This document shows, in pieces, positions 27,122-35,500 of a stretch of DNA of 64,000 nt. The notes beneath the pieces are model-generated. The model saw only the letters and a program-made list of their open reading frames with translations, searched no databases and was not told the origin of the DNA. The position numbers and the translations under genes are program-made. Numbering within the stretch: the stretch's first letter is position 1; every line of letters begins with the position of its first letter. The DNA is taken from NCBI RefSeq assembly GCF_003852425.1, contig NZ_QAJN01000016.1, forward strand, positions 62,001 through 126,000. The letters run 5' to 3'. The stretch comes from Paucibacter sp. KBW04 (GTDB lineage: Bacteria > Pseudomonadota > Gammaproteobacteria > Burkholderiales > Burkholderiaceae_C).

Positions 27122-27322
27122 GCAAAAAATCGGCGACAGTTCTTAACTATTAACCCGCGGAATGAGCTCCTCACCCATGAACTCCGCAAAATAAAATCGA
27201 ACGAGGCGACACGCAGCGAAAAAAAGAAGAGCGGGACACCCATCAAAATGACAGCCCATCAAACGGCAGAACCCGACCCAAACTTAAACAGGTCTCCACG
27301 ATCTTGCAGCATTGAAACCCAC

Positions 27323-27351
27323 TCGACACCTATACGCCCTAGGCGTATAGT
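27323..27351 (+). promoter_or_regulatory. Toxin-antitoxin promoter with overlapping operator palindrome
   Basis: A possible -35 TCGACA (27323-27328) lies 17 nt from -10 TATAGT (27346-27351). Inside it is a perfect inverted repeat, CTATACGCC-CTA-GGCGTATAG (27330-27350, 9-bp arms). Such repeats over the promoter are typical autoregulatory sites of type II antitoxins. The -10 ends 6 nt before the toxin ATG at 27358, implying a leaderless toxin message. Confidence 0.65.
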
Positions 27352-27357
27352 CCCAAC

Positions 27358-27669
27358 ATGCTCACGGTCGTTGAAACCCTGCTCTTCCAAAAGCAATGGC
27401 CGCTCTACTGGACGGAGGAGGAGCGGGGGGAGTTCGCGGCATACATCGCTGACTACCCAGACGCCGGGGACGTGGTGCCCGAATCGGGCGGCATACGCAA
27501 AGTCCGTTGGAGCCGCGCGGGTTCAGGCAAGTCGGGTGGCGTTCGCGTCATCTACTTCACCCGAACACTGGCAGGAGAAATTGTTCTGCTGACGCTGTAT
27601 GCAAAGTCAAAAACAGACAACCTGACCGGCCCAAAGCTCAAGGAGATTCGTCGTGCCCTCGAAAGTTAA
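27358..27669 (+). CDS. RelE/HigB-type toxin
   Basis: 103-residue RelE/ParE-superfamily toxin. The core has a GGIRKVRWSRAGSGKSGGVRVIYF segment in which basic residues (Arg, Lys) sit where ribosome-dependent mRNA endonucleases place them, followed by ELVLLTLYAKS-like strands (EIVLLTLYAKS). It would cleave mRNA when free of antitoxin. The toxin gene precedes the antitoxin, as in higBA-type systems. The gene overlaps the antitoxin by 17 bp and lacks a Shine-Dalgarno site, consistent with a leaderless transcript. It sits at the edge of the AT-rich accessory segment. Confidence 0.9.
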   Translation: MLTVVETLLFQKQWPLYWTEEERGEFAAYIADYPDAGDVVPESGGIRKVRWSRAGSGKSGGVRVIYFTRTLAGEIVLLTLYAKSKTDNLTGPKLKEIRRALES

Positions 27670-27970
27670 GCCTCTCACCGACACACAGCTGCGCGCCTTT
27701 GAGGCCACTCGCGACCTCGCTGCGGATTTGCTGGAATCGGTGCGCCAGATGAAGGCTGGCAAGACCTCGGTTGTGCGTTCGCCAGCCATTGAAGCCAGAG
27801 AGCGCACCGGCCTGTCGCAGTCTCAGTTCGCAGCGCTGCTCGGCGTGTCCGTTAGAACCCTGCAGGGCTGGGAGCAAGGCCGCAAGGAGCCAAGTGGCGC
27901 AGCGCGAACACTGCTCGCCATTGCACGCACCAACCCCAAGGCCCTGCTGGACGTCGCGGGCAAACAATAA
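27653..27970 (+). CDS. HigA/NadS-like antitoxin, HTH (Xre) protein
   Basis: 105-residue antitoxin with a C-terminal helix-turn-helix: IEARERTGLSQSQFAALLGV, then SVRTLQGWEQGRKEPSG and a LLAIARTNPKAL tail. It starts at GTG 27653, inside the toxin gene, with AGGAG 7 nt upstream, so it has the better translation signal of the pair. It should bind both the toxin and the 27330-27350 palindrome to repress its own promoter. Confidence 0.9.
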   Translation: MPSKVKPLTDTQLRAFEATRDLAADLLESVRQMKAGKTSVVRSPAIEARERTGLSQSQFAALLGVSVRTLQGWEQGRKEPSGAARTLLAIARTNPKALLDVAGKQ

Positions 27971-28005
27971 GCGCAGGTCCCATTGCATCCCAGCAAAGCC
28001 CACCC

Positions 28006-28476
28006 TCACCCCACCGGCAACGCCGTCTCATACTTCACCTCGCGTAACACCACATTGCTACGCACACTAGACACGCCGGGAATCTTGAAGATTTGGGATT
28101 GCAGGAACAGGTCGTAAGCCTTCATGTCCGGCACCACCACCTTGATGACGTAGTCCGCCTCGCCGGTGATGCCGTAGCACTCGATGATCTCGCGGCTGGC
28201 CAGGGCCAGGCGCTCGAATTGCTCGACCGCACCCTCGCTATGCCGTACCAGGCTGACGTTAGCCATCACGCAGATATTGAGGCCTAGCTTTTCGCGGTCC
28301 ACCAGGGCCACATGGCGGCGGATGACGCCGCTTTCTTCTAACTCTTTGATGCGCCGCCACACGGGCGTGGCGGAGAGGCCCACCTTGTCGGCCAGGGCTT
28401 GGGTGCTCTGCCGGCTGTCGGCTTGCAAGGCCTCCAGAATCTGGCGCGTGGCTCGGTCGAAACGTTCACTATCCAT
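28006..28476 (-). CDS. Lrp/AsnC-family transcriptional regulator
   Basis: 156 residues. The N-terminal winged HTH (FDRATRQILEALQADSRQSTQALADKVGLSATPVWRRIKELEESGVI) is followed by an AsnC ligand-binding domain with ECYGITGEADYVIKVVVPD. These regulators sense amino acids. Start ATG 28476 is preceded by AAAGGTGG. It is divergent from the indolepyruvate:ferredoxin oxidoreductase gene, which uses transaminated aromatic or branched amino acids, so it is very likely its activator or repressor. Confidence 0.93.
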   Translation of the reverse strand: MDSERFDRATRQILEALQADSRQSTQALADKVGLSATPVWRRIKELEESGVIRRHVALVDREKLGLNICVMANVSLVRHSEGAVEQFERLALASREIIECYGITGEADYVIKVVVPDMKAYDLFLQSQIFKIPGVSSVRSNVVLREVKYETALPVG

Positions 28477-28488
28477 TTTGTCCACCTT

Positions 28489-28505
28489 TGAGAGAAATTC
28501 TCTCA
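28489..28505. promoter_or_regulatory. Palindrome in the Lrp/IOR divergent region
   Basis: Perfect 17-bp palindrome TGAGAGAA-A-TTCTCTCA, 12 bp upstream of the lrp start codon. A second inverted repeat, CGGAG-N7-CTCCG, lies at 28529-28545. Good candidates for Lrp/AsnC-type operator sites controlling both divergent genes; this is inferred from position and symmetry. Confidence 0.5.
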
Positions 28506-28600
28506 TTGACCAGTGGAAATTGGGTAAACGGAGTAAGTATCTCCGCCGCTTCTGCACAAAAATCCCCGGCTACTTTTAGAAAATTAGACGGAGACCGTCC

Positions 28601-31600
28601 ATGTCAGCCAGCAACAGCGCTTCCCCAAGCCAGCCGACCGCGCCCGATTTGCGCCCCTACAAGCTCTCCGACAACCTGGCCGCCACGAGCGGCGCGGTTT
28701 TCTTGACCGGCACCCAAGCCATCGTGCGCCTGCTGCTGGCGCAAAAGGCGCAGGACGAAAAGGCCGGACTGAACACCGCCGGTTTTGTCTCGGGCTATCG
28801 CGGCTCGCCGCTGGGCATGGTGGACCAGCAGCTGTGGAAGGCCAAGAAGTTCCTCGATGCGGCGAAGGTCAACTTCCTGCCCGCCATCAATGAAGACCTC
28901 GCCGCCACGGCCTGCCTGGGCGTGCAGCGCGTGGCCCTGGACCCCAAGCGCACGGCCGAGGGCGTGTTTGCCATGTGGTACGGCAAGGGCCCGGGCGTGG
29001 ACCGCTCGGGCGATGCGCTCAAGCATGGCAATGTCTACGGCACTTCCAAGCAAGGCGGCGTGCTGGTCGTCTGCGGCGATGACCATGGCTGCGTGTCCTC
29101 CAGCACCCCGCACCAAAGCGATCTGGCCCTGCAAGCCTGGCATATGCCCATCGTGCACCCGGGCAATGTGGCGGAGTATCTGGAGTTCGGCCTTTACGGC
29201 TGGGCGCTGAGCCGCTTCTCCTCGACCTGGGTGGGCTTCAAGGCCATCTCGGAGGTGGTGGAGTCGGGCATGACGGTGGATCTGGATGCCATCCAGACGG
29301 AGTTTGTGAACCCGCCCGATTTCCAGTCGCCGGTGGATCTGCATATCCGCGCGGTGGACCTGCCCTCGCTGGAGCTGGAGTCGCGCCTGGAGCACAAGTT
29401 TGCGGCCGTGCGCGCCTTTGCCAAGCTCAACGCCAGCATCGACAAGCACATCGTCGTCAGCCCGCAGGCCAAGCTCGGCATCGTCACCGTCGGGAAAGCG
29501 CATTACGACTTCATGGAAGTGCTGCGCCGCCTGAACCTGAGCACGGTGGACCTGGCCCTGGCCGGTGTGCGGGTCTACAAGGTGGGCCTGGTGTTCCCGC
29601 TGGAAACGACACGCATGGCGGCCTTCGCCCAGGGCCTGAGCGACATCCTGGTGATCGAAGAAAAAGCCCCGGTGGTGGAGCGCCAGATCAAGGAACTGCT
29701 CTACCACCTGCCCGACGCGCAACGCCCGCACGTCATCGGCAAGACCGATGAGCTGGGCCAGCCGGTGCTCAGCGCCATCGGCGAGCTGCGCCCCTCGCGC
29801 ATCATGAGCACGGTGGCCCGCTGGCTGGCGCGGCTCTCGCCCTCGCTGGACCGCCAGGAACTCGTGCGCGACTTCCTCACCCCCTGCTTGCTAAGCAATG
29901 CGGCCGACGGTGTGCGCCGCCAGCCCTACTTCTGCTCGGGCTGCCCGCACAACACTTCCACCAAGCTGCCAGACGGCTCGCGCGCCCTGGCCGGTATCGG
30001 CTGCCACTTCATGGCCAGCTGGATGGAGCGCGGCACCTCAGGCCTGATCCAGATGGGCGCCGAGGGCGTGGACTGGGCGGCGGCCTCGCGCTTCACCACC
30101 GAGAAGCATGTGTTCCAGAACCTGGGTGACGGTACTTACTACCACAGCGGGTATTTGGCGATCCGCCAGGCCATCGCCGCCAAGACGAATATCACCTACA
30201 AGATTCTCTACAACGACGCCGTCGCCATGACCGGCGGCCAGCCGGTGGACGGCCAGACCAGCGTGCCCCAGATCGCCCGCCAGGTGGAGGCCGAGGGCGT
30301 GAAGAAGCTGGTGGTGGTGTCCGATGAGATTGGCAAGTACGAGGGCCACCACGGCCTCTTCCCCGCCGGCACCACGTTCCACGACCGCAGCGAGCTGGAC
30401 GCGGTGCAGCGCGACTTGCGCGAGATCGAGGGCGTGACCGTCTTGATCTACGACCAGACCTGCGCCGCCGAGAAGCGCCGCCGCCGCAAGAAGAAAGAGT
30501 TCGTCGATCCGCCCAAGCGCATCTTCATCAACGAGCAGGTCTGCGAAGGCTGCGGCGACTGCGGCCAGGCCAGCAACTGCCTGTCCGTCGTGCCGGTGGA
30601 AACCGACTTCGGCCGCAAGCGCGCCATCGAGCAAAGCAGCTGCAACAAGGACTTCTCTTGCGTCAATGGCTTTTGCCCCAGCTTTGTCTCGGTGCACGGC
30701 GCCCAACTCAAAAAACGCGAAGGTGCGGCCTTCACCGCCCAGGACCTGAGCCGCGAAGTGGCCGCACTGACGGCCCCCGCCACCTGGGACTGGACGGGCC
30801 CGTTTGACTTGCTCGTCACCGGCGTGGGTGGCACCGGCGTGGTGACCGTGGGGGCGCTGGTTTCCATGGCGGCGCATCTGGAAGGCAAGCAGGCCTCGGT
30901 GCTGGACTTCATGGGCTTTGCGCAAAAAGGCGGCTCGGTCCTGAGCTTTGTGCGCCTGGCCCCGAGCAAGGAACTGCTCAACCAGGTGCGCATCGACACC
31001 CAACAGGCCGATGTGCTCTTGGCCTGCGACAAGGTGGTGGGCGCCTCGCCCGACGCCCTGGGCACCGTCAAGCCCGGCCGCACCGTCATCCTGGCCAACA
31101 CGCATGAGCTGCCCACGGCCGCTTTTGTGCGCAACCCCGATGCCAATCTGCAAGGCGAATCCCTGCTGGCCAAGATGCTGCATGCGGTGGGTAACGATGC
31201 GAGCTTGCTGTCCACCATCGACGCCCAGGCGATTGCCCAAACCATGATGGGCGACACCATGCCCAGCAACATCATCATGCTGGGCGCTTGCTGGCAGCGC
31301 GGCCTGATCCCCTTGAGCGAGGCGGCACTGATGCGCGCCATCGAACTCAACGGCGTGGCGGTGGAAGGCAATAAGACCGCCTTCGCCCTGGGCCGCCTGG
31401 CCATTGGCGCGCCCGAGGCCTTGGCGCGCCTGAGCGGCCCCCAGCCTCAGAAGGTTCAGCTGCTGCTGGGCCAAGACAAATTGGACGGCCCCGAGGGCTT
31501 GATCGCCCGCCGCGTCCAGCATCTGACGGCTTACCAAGATGCCGCCTACGCCAAGCGTTATACCGAGCTGGTGCAGAAGGTGCGTGCAGCCGAGGCCCAG

Positions 31601-32203
31601 CTGGGCGAAGCAGGCAAGGCCGAGCGCCTGAGCAAAGCCGTGGCGCGCTACTACGCCAAGCTCTTGGCCATCAAGGACGAATGGGAAGTCGCCCGCCTCT
31701 ACACCGACGGCACGTTTGAAGCCAGCATGAAGGCCCAGTTCGACAACTGGGAGTCCTTGAGCTTCCATATGGCGCCGCCGCTCTTGGCCAAGCCGGGCAA
31801 AGACGGCCGGGTGAAGAAGATCGCCCTGGGCTCCTGGACCTTCCAGGCGCTCAAAGTGATGGCCAAGTTCAAGAGCTTGCGCGGCGGCGTGCTGGACATC
31901 TTCGGCAAGACCGAGGAGCGCCGCATGGAGCGCGGTCTGATCCACGAGTACGAGGCGCTAATCGACGAGCTGCTGCAAGGCCTGAAGGCAGACGGCAGCA
32001 AGGACCGGCTGGACCTGGCCGTCAAGTTGGCCCGCCTGCCCGAGACAATTCGCGGTTACGGCCACGTCAAGCTGGCCAATGTGGTCAGCGTCAAGGCGCA
32101 GTGGAAGGACTTGCTGGACCGCTTCCACGGCCGCGCCGTGGAGAGCAAGCCGGTGGCCATGCCCCAGCCCGCCGCCCGCATCAAGGGCGTGGCGGAGTTG
32201 TGA
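28601..32203 (+). CDS. Fused indolepyruvate:ferredoxin oxidoreductase
   Basis: 1200-residue cytoplasmic enzyme that oxidatively decarboxylates aryl- or branched 2-oxoacids to acyl-CoA. The N-terminal half (about 20-600) is the thiamine-diphosphate IorA part (GYRGSPLGMVDQ, GCPHNTSTKLPDGSRALAG). A ferredoxin-like cysteine cluster follows (CEGCGDCGQASNC near 646-660, and CNKDFSCVNGFCP). The IorB-like gamma domain begins near 740 (VTGVGGTGVVTVGAL). The single-chain fusion is standard in proteobacteria. The divergent Lrp regulator fits amino-acid catabolism. A strong terminator lies 20 bp downstream. Confidence 0.95.
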   Translation: MSASNSASPSQPTAPDLRPYKLSDNLAATSGAVFLTGTQAIVRLLLAQKAQDEKAGLNTAGFVSGYRGSPLGMVDQQLWKAKKFLDAAKVNFLPAINEDLAATACLGVQRVALDPKRTAEGVFAMWYGKGPGVDRSGDALKHGNVYGTSKQGGVLVVCGDDHGCVSSSTPHQSDLALQAWHMPIVHPGNVAEYLEFGLYGWALSRFSSTWVGFKAISEVVESGMTVDLDAIQTEFVNPPDFQSPVDLHIRAVDLPSLELESRLEHKFAAVRAFAKLNASIDKHIVVSPQAKLGIVTVGKAHYDFMEVLRRLNLSTVDLALAGVRVYKVGLVFPLETTRMAAFAQGLSDILVIEEKAPVVERQIKELLYHLPDAQRPHVIGKTDELGQPVLSAIGELRPSRIMSTVARWLARLSPSLDRQELVRDFLTPCLLSNAADGVRRQPYFCSGCPHNTSTKLPDGSRALAGIGCHFMASWMERGTSGLIQMGAEGVDWAAASRFTTEKHVFQNLGDGTYYHSGYLAIRQAIAAKTNITYKILYNDAVAMTGGQPVDGQTSVPQIARQVEAEGVKKLVVVSDEIGKYEGHHGLFPAGTTFHDRSELDAVQRDLREIEGVTVLIYDQTCAAEKRRRRKKKEFVDPPKRIFINEQVCEGCGDCGQASNCLSVVPVETDFGRKRAIEQSSCNKDFSCVNGFCPSFVSVHGAQLKKREGAAFTAQDLSREVAALTAPATWDWTGPFDLLVTGVGGTGVVTVGALVSMAAHLEGKQASVLDFMGFAQKGGSVLSFVRLAPSKELLNQVRIDTQQADVLLACDKVVGASPDALGTVKPGRTVILANTHELPTAAFVRNPDANLQGESLLAKMLHAVGNDASLLSTIDAQAIAQTMMGDTMPSNIIMLGACWQRGLIPLSEAALMRAIELNGVAVEGNKTAFALGRLAIGAPEALARLSGPQPQKVQLLLGQDKLDGPEGLIARRVQHLTAYQDAAYAKRYTELVQKVRAAEAQLGEAGKAERLSKAVARYYAKLLAIKDEWEVARLYTDGTFEASMKAQFDNWESLSFHMAPPLLAKPGKDGRVKKIALGSWTFQALKVMAKFKSLRGGVLDIFGKTEERRMERGLIHEYEALIDELLQGLKADGSKDRLDLAVKLARLPETIRGYGHVKLANVVSVKAQWKDLLDRFHGRAVESKPVAMPQPAARIKGVAEL

Positions 32204-32222
32204 TCGACCAGGCTTGACCCCA

Positions 32223-32256
32223 AGCGCCCCTCGGCTCCGCCAGGGGCGCTTTTTCT
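32223..32256 (+). terminator. Rho-independent terminator after the IOR gene
   Basis: Perfect 9-bp stem AGCGCCCCT / AGGGGCGCT around a 10-nt loop (32223-32250), followed by TTTTCTT. It lies 20 bp after the stop codon and ends the monocistronic transcript. Confidence 0.9.
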
Positions 32257-32401
32257 TGGCCCGGCCCATGGCCTCAAACGGCCAGGATCAGCGGACAGTG
32301 AGCCGGCGCACCCTCGGGAAAACACCAGCAATTCACTGCAATTCGCTTGATATCGCCCAAACACAACCGTTTGCACCCCGGACTTACCCGCAAGCGATCC
32401 T

Positions 32402-32428
32402 TTGAACAAGGGGGGGCCGACCTATACT
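32402..32428 (+). promoter_or_regulatory. Possible promoter of the LacI-family gene
   Basis: TTGAAC (32402-32407) and TATACT (32423-32428) are separated by 15 nt, slightly short for sigma-70. If used, transcription would begin near 32435, which favours a start codon downstream of the TTG at 32440. Confidence 0.4.
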
Positions 32429-32478
32429 GAAAAACTGATTTGAGCGATGCCCGTCTCCCCAGCGGGCGCAGACCCCGA

Positions 32479-33552
32479 GTGACGAGCAAACCCCAGCACA
32501 ACCCCGCCCCTGGCCGCGCGCAGATGGCCGATATTGCCCGCCTGGCGGGCGTGGCGGTCTCCACAGTTTCACGCGCCCTGGCCGGCAGCCCCCTGGTCAA
32601 CGAGAAGACCCGCGCCCGCGTGGCCGAGCTGGCCGCCTCGCTGAACTACTCGGTCAATGTGGGTGCGCAAAACCTGCGCCTCAAACAAAGCAACACCATC
32701 GCGGTGATCGTGCCGCATGAGGCTTCGACCGGGCAAAGCCTGTCGGACCCCTTCTTTCTGTCCCTGATCGGCAGCATTGCCGATGCCTGCACCGCCCAGG
32801 GTTTTGACATGCTGCTCTCGCGGGTGGATGCCGAGCATCTGGACCGCGCCGGCCGGCCCTACCAAACGGGTCGGGCCATGGGCATCATCTTGATCGGCCA
32901 ATGGCATCACCACGACCAGCTCAATGAGCTGGCCATGCGCCGCGTGCCCCTGGTAGTTTGGGGCGCCAAGCTGCCCCAGCAGCTCTACTGCACCGTGGGC
33001 AGCGACAACCTGGAAGGCGGCCGCCTGGCCGTCGAGCATTTGCTCGCGCAAGGCGCGCGGCATATCGCCTTCCTGGGCGACCCGAGCCTGCCCGAGATCT
33101 CGCAGCGCCATGAAGGCTATTTGCTGGCCCATGAGCGCCGCGGCCTCAAGCCCGATCCGGCCCTGTGCCGGCCCGTGCCCTTCATCAGCGCGGCGATCGA
33201 CGCGGATATGGACGCCTTGCTGCAAAGCGGTCAGGCCCTGGATGCCATCTTTGCCTCCAGCGATCTGGTGGCGATGACGGCCATCAGCGCCCTGCGTCGC
33301 CACGGCCTGCGCGTGCCCGAGGACGTGGCCGTGGTTGGTTACGACGACATCGCCCTGGCCGTGCATTACCAGCCGCCGCTGACCACCATACGCCAGCCCA
33401 TCGTGGCGGCCGGTGAGGCCCTGGTCCAGGCCTTGATGGCCCAGCTAGGCGGCGAGCGTGTGCTGCCCATCGAGCTACCCACCGAGCTGGTGCAGCGCCA
33501 GACCTCGCGCCTACCCACCAAGCTCAAGGCCGCCAGCAAAACAGCGGCCTGA
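32479..33552 (+). CDS. LacI-family transcriptional regulator
   Basis: About 357 residues. The N-terminal LacI HTH and hinge (MADIARLAGVAVSTVSRALAG, then VNEKTRARVAELAASLNY) precede a periplasmic-binding-protein-like effector domain (IGQWHHHDQL, GSDNLEGGRLAVEHLL, VAVVGYDDIALAVHYQPPLTTIRQP). Such proteins usually repress sugar uptake genes. No sugar gene is adjacent, so the target is unknown. The start is uncertain: TTG 32440, GTG 32479 or ATG 32524 are all possible and none has a strong ribosome site. GTG 32479 is used here because of the promoter position. Confidence 0.9.
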   Translation: MTSKPQHNPAPGRAQMADIARLAGVAVSTVSRALAGSPLVNEKTRARVAELAASLNYSVNVGAQNLRLKQSNTIAVIVPHEASTGQSLSDPFFLSLIGSIADACTAQGFDMLLSRVDAEHLDRAGRPYQTGRAMGIILIGQWHHHDQLNELAMRRVPLVVWGAKLPQQLYCTVGSDNLEGGRLAVEHLLAQGARHIAFLGDPSLPEISQRHEGYLLAHERRGLKPDPALCRPVPFISAAIDADMDALLQSGQALDAIFASSDLVAMTAISALRRHGLRVPEDVAVVGYDDIALAVHYQPPLTTIRQPIVAAGEALVQALMAQLGGERVLPIELPTELVQRQTSRLPTKLKAASKTAA

Positions 33553-33591
33553 GCCCTTCATCAGCTGGCCCCTAACTGCCTGAGCCGGTGT

Positions 33592-34029
33592 CTACTTGAT
33601 CACAAAGACCGGCACCGGCGCCAGCGTCAACACCTTCTGAGCCACGCTGCCCAAGAGCACGGCGTCCAGGCCACGGCGGCCGTGCGAGCCGATGACGATG
33701 AGATCGCAGCCCGCGCTCTTGGCATGCTCGACGATGGACTGGGCCGGCCCATGTTCGCGCAAAACATGGCTGGCGTAAGCCACGCCGGCCGTGGTGGCCG
33801 CGTCCTCCGCATGTTCGATGCCTTGCTTGGCGCCGGCCTCGGAGGCCTCCATGTAATAACTCATGGCCTCGCCGCCGCTGTCGGGGAAGTAGATGAAGGG
33901 CGAGGGGTCGATCACGCTGACGATTTCCAGCGTCGCGCCATAACGTTTGGCCAGATCGGCGGCGACCAAGGCCGCACGTTGGGCGGTGGCAGAGCCGTCG
34001 GTGGGGATGAGGATCTTGTGGAAGAACAT
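33592..34029 (-). CDS. Universal stress protein (UspA family)
   Basis: 145-residue single-domain Usp. The fold begins FFHKILIPTDGSATAQRA, and the ATP-binding signature GSHGRRGLDAVLLGSVAQKVL (G-x2-G-x9-G-S) is intact near the C-terminus, so it is an ATP-binding type. Cytoplasmic; commonly induced by starvation or oxygen shift. ATG 34029 starts the conserved fold. Upstream lies a long imperfect palindrome. Confidence 0.93.
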   Translation of the reverse strand: MFFHKILIPTDGSATAQRAALVAADLAKRYGATLEIVSVIDPSPFIYFPDSGGEAMSYYMEASEAGAKQGIEHAEDAATTAGVAYASHVLREHGPAQSIVEHAKSAGCDLIVIGSHGRRGLDAVLLGSVAQKVLTLAPVPVFVIK

Positions 34030-34144
34030 GGTCTGAGCTCCTCGATGCAATCGATAAACGGGTTTGAGCTTTCTAACATGCTCCACCCACGGGCACCTGC
34101 GTGGCTTGTCATACATCAACAGGCGGCGCTTTGAGCGGCGGGCT

Positions 34145-34307
34145 AGTGTGGTGTTTCATGCTGTGTGGAACTTAATAAAACCGATGGATTTGGCCCTGTG
34201 GCAAGGCGCAAACCGCAGACATAGCCGTTGCTATGGCGAGGATTTGCAACGCGGCCATGGGGGCAAAGACGCGGTTTTATGTTCCACACAGTGTGAAACA
34301 CCACACT
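34145..34307. repeat. 163-bp imperfect palindromic element
   Basis: Outer arms at 34145-34183 and 34272-34307 are reverse complements over about 36 bp (AGTGTGGTGTTTCA...CTGTGTGGAAC...TAAAACCG), with one 3-nt gap and two mismatches. The inner arms pair more weakly, ending in a tight CATAGC-CGTT-GCTATG hairpin at the centre (34220-34235). The whole element would fold into one long stem. A further AAACACC-acact-GGTGTTT palindrome overlaps its right end. No ORF inside. It looks like a small non-autonomous mobile palindrome or a structured RNA. Confidence 0.75.
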
Positions 34308-34318
34308 GGTGTTTCGCT

Positions 34319-34822
34319 TCAGCCCAGCGGCAAGGCGGCGCTGCTGCGCAGGCGTTGCAAGGCCAGGCGCAGGTCCAGGGCATCGCTGCTGGCACGGTGG
34401 CGCTTGTGCGGGCTCTCGGCCCGCACCTGGCTCAACACCTCATGCCAGCGCAGGGCTTCGTCCTCGCTGAGCTGACCGCGCAGGTCGACCAGCTTGAACT
34501 GCGGCACCATGTCCACCGCATCGAAAAGCCGGGCCAGCCAGGGGTAGTCATAGCCCCAGGCATCGCAGACGACCAACTGGCCGCCCAGGCGTTGATTGAT
34601 TTGCTGCGCCACCCAGGCGGGCGGCTTGCCGTGTCGCAAGAGCGTCTCGCGGCTGATGCCGTGCAAGGCCTCGGCCGACTCGTCCCAGTGCTGCCACTCG
34701 GGCTCGGGCTGGATCAGGGAACAGAACAGGCCGCCGCTGGCATCCACAAAACCCACCTCGATGGGATAGCTGCCACGGCCGAAGCCCGAGGCTTCCACAT
34801 CCAGAATGGCAGGCAGGGTCAT
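34319..34822 (-). CDS. DEDD-type 3'-5' exonuclease-like protein
   Basis: 167-residue RNase H-fold exonuclease. Motif I is ILDVEASGFG (Asp8, Glu10). A middle segment, VVCDAWGYDYPWLARLFD, supplies an Asp, and the C-terminal HRASSDALDL provides the His and Asp of a DEDDh site. Family members trim DNA or RNA 3' ends, but this short stand-alone form has no assigned substrate. ATG 34822 starts just before motif I. Upstream is the EcsC gene on the same strand. Confidence 0.82.
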   Translation of the reverse strand: MTLPAILDVEASGFGRGSYPIEVGFVDASGGLFCSLIQPEPEWQHWDESAEALHGISRETLLRHGKPPAWVAQQINQRLGGQLVVCDAWGYDYPWLARLFDAVDMVPQFKLVDLRGQLSEDEALRWHEVLSQVRAESPHKRHRASSDALDLRLALQRLRSSAALPLG

Positions 34823-34885
34823 GGGCGCGGTCCCGTACAGCTAGGAAGACGCTGCCGAGTTTACGCGTCAGCTTCTGCCCGGAAC

Positions 34886-35500
34886 TCAGGGTTGACGAGG
34901 GGCCTTGGCCATGCCTTCAAAAAGCTCGATGGCGGTGCGCGCCACCTTTTGCGTGTCGTAAAAGGCGTAGGCACTGACGGCTGCCGCACCGGCCAGGGGC
35001 ACCCAGCGGGCCACGGTTTTTTGCAGCAGCTTCTCGCTCAGCTTGACGCCGATCTTGTTGCCGATGATTTGCAAGACCTTGGCCGATACGGGCTGAATCA
35101 CCAGGCGCTCGCCTACCCGCACGGCCAGATCGCGCACCGCCTGGGCCGCCGTGTGGCGAAACAGGCAGTACAGCATCTGCTCGCGTCCCAGATCGGCCGT
35201 GCGGCCGTAGAGCGCGGCGATGTCGGCCACCACCTGGCGCTGGATGCGCCAGACGGTCAGCAGCTCCGGCAAGATCGTCAACCAACCCAGCGGGCCCGGC
35301 GGCAAGGCCAGAGAGCCCGCGGCCAGCGCGGCCTTGCGAGCCGCCTCCTGGCCGGCGGCGTGGGCGGCATGGGCCGGCTTGAGCGCGGGCTCGCGTGCGG
35401 ACTCGGGCCGGGTCGAGACCAGGTCCAGCAAGGCGCTTGAGACCTTGGCCGCAAAGCCGCCGTCGGCCTGCTCGGGCAGCATGGGGAGATTGCTCTTCAT
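34886..35500 (-). CDS. EcsC-family protein
   Basis: 204-residue protein with an EcsC-like core: PPGPLGWLTILPELLTVWRIQRQVVADIAALYG, then REQMLYCLFRHTA and a C-terminal VPLAGAAAVSAYAFYDTQKVA helix. In Bacillus, EcsC belongs to the Ecs ABC transporter locus, but proteobacterial homologues have no clear role. The start codon overlaps the stop of the upstream APC permease by 4 bp (ATGA), so the two are translationally coupled and probably work together or share regulation. Confidence 0.88.
   Translation of the reverse strand: MKSNLPMLPEQADGGFAAKVSSALLDLVSTRPESAREPALKPAHAAHAAGQEAARKAALAAGSLALPPGPLGWLTILPELLTVWRIQRQVVADIAALYGRTADLGREQMLYCLFRHTAAQAVRDLAVRVGERLVIQPVSAKVLQIIGNKIGVKLSEKLLQKTVARWVPLAGAAAVSAYAFYDTQKVARTAIELFEGMAKAPRQP

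Noticed and set aside
30038-31945. 635-codon minus-strand frame
   Set aside because: Lies wholly inside the indolepyruvate oxidoreductase gene on the opposite strand, and its composition (His/Gln/Ala/Gly-rich) is typical of antisense GC-rich frames.
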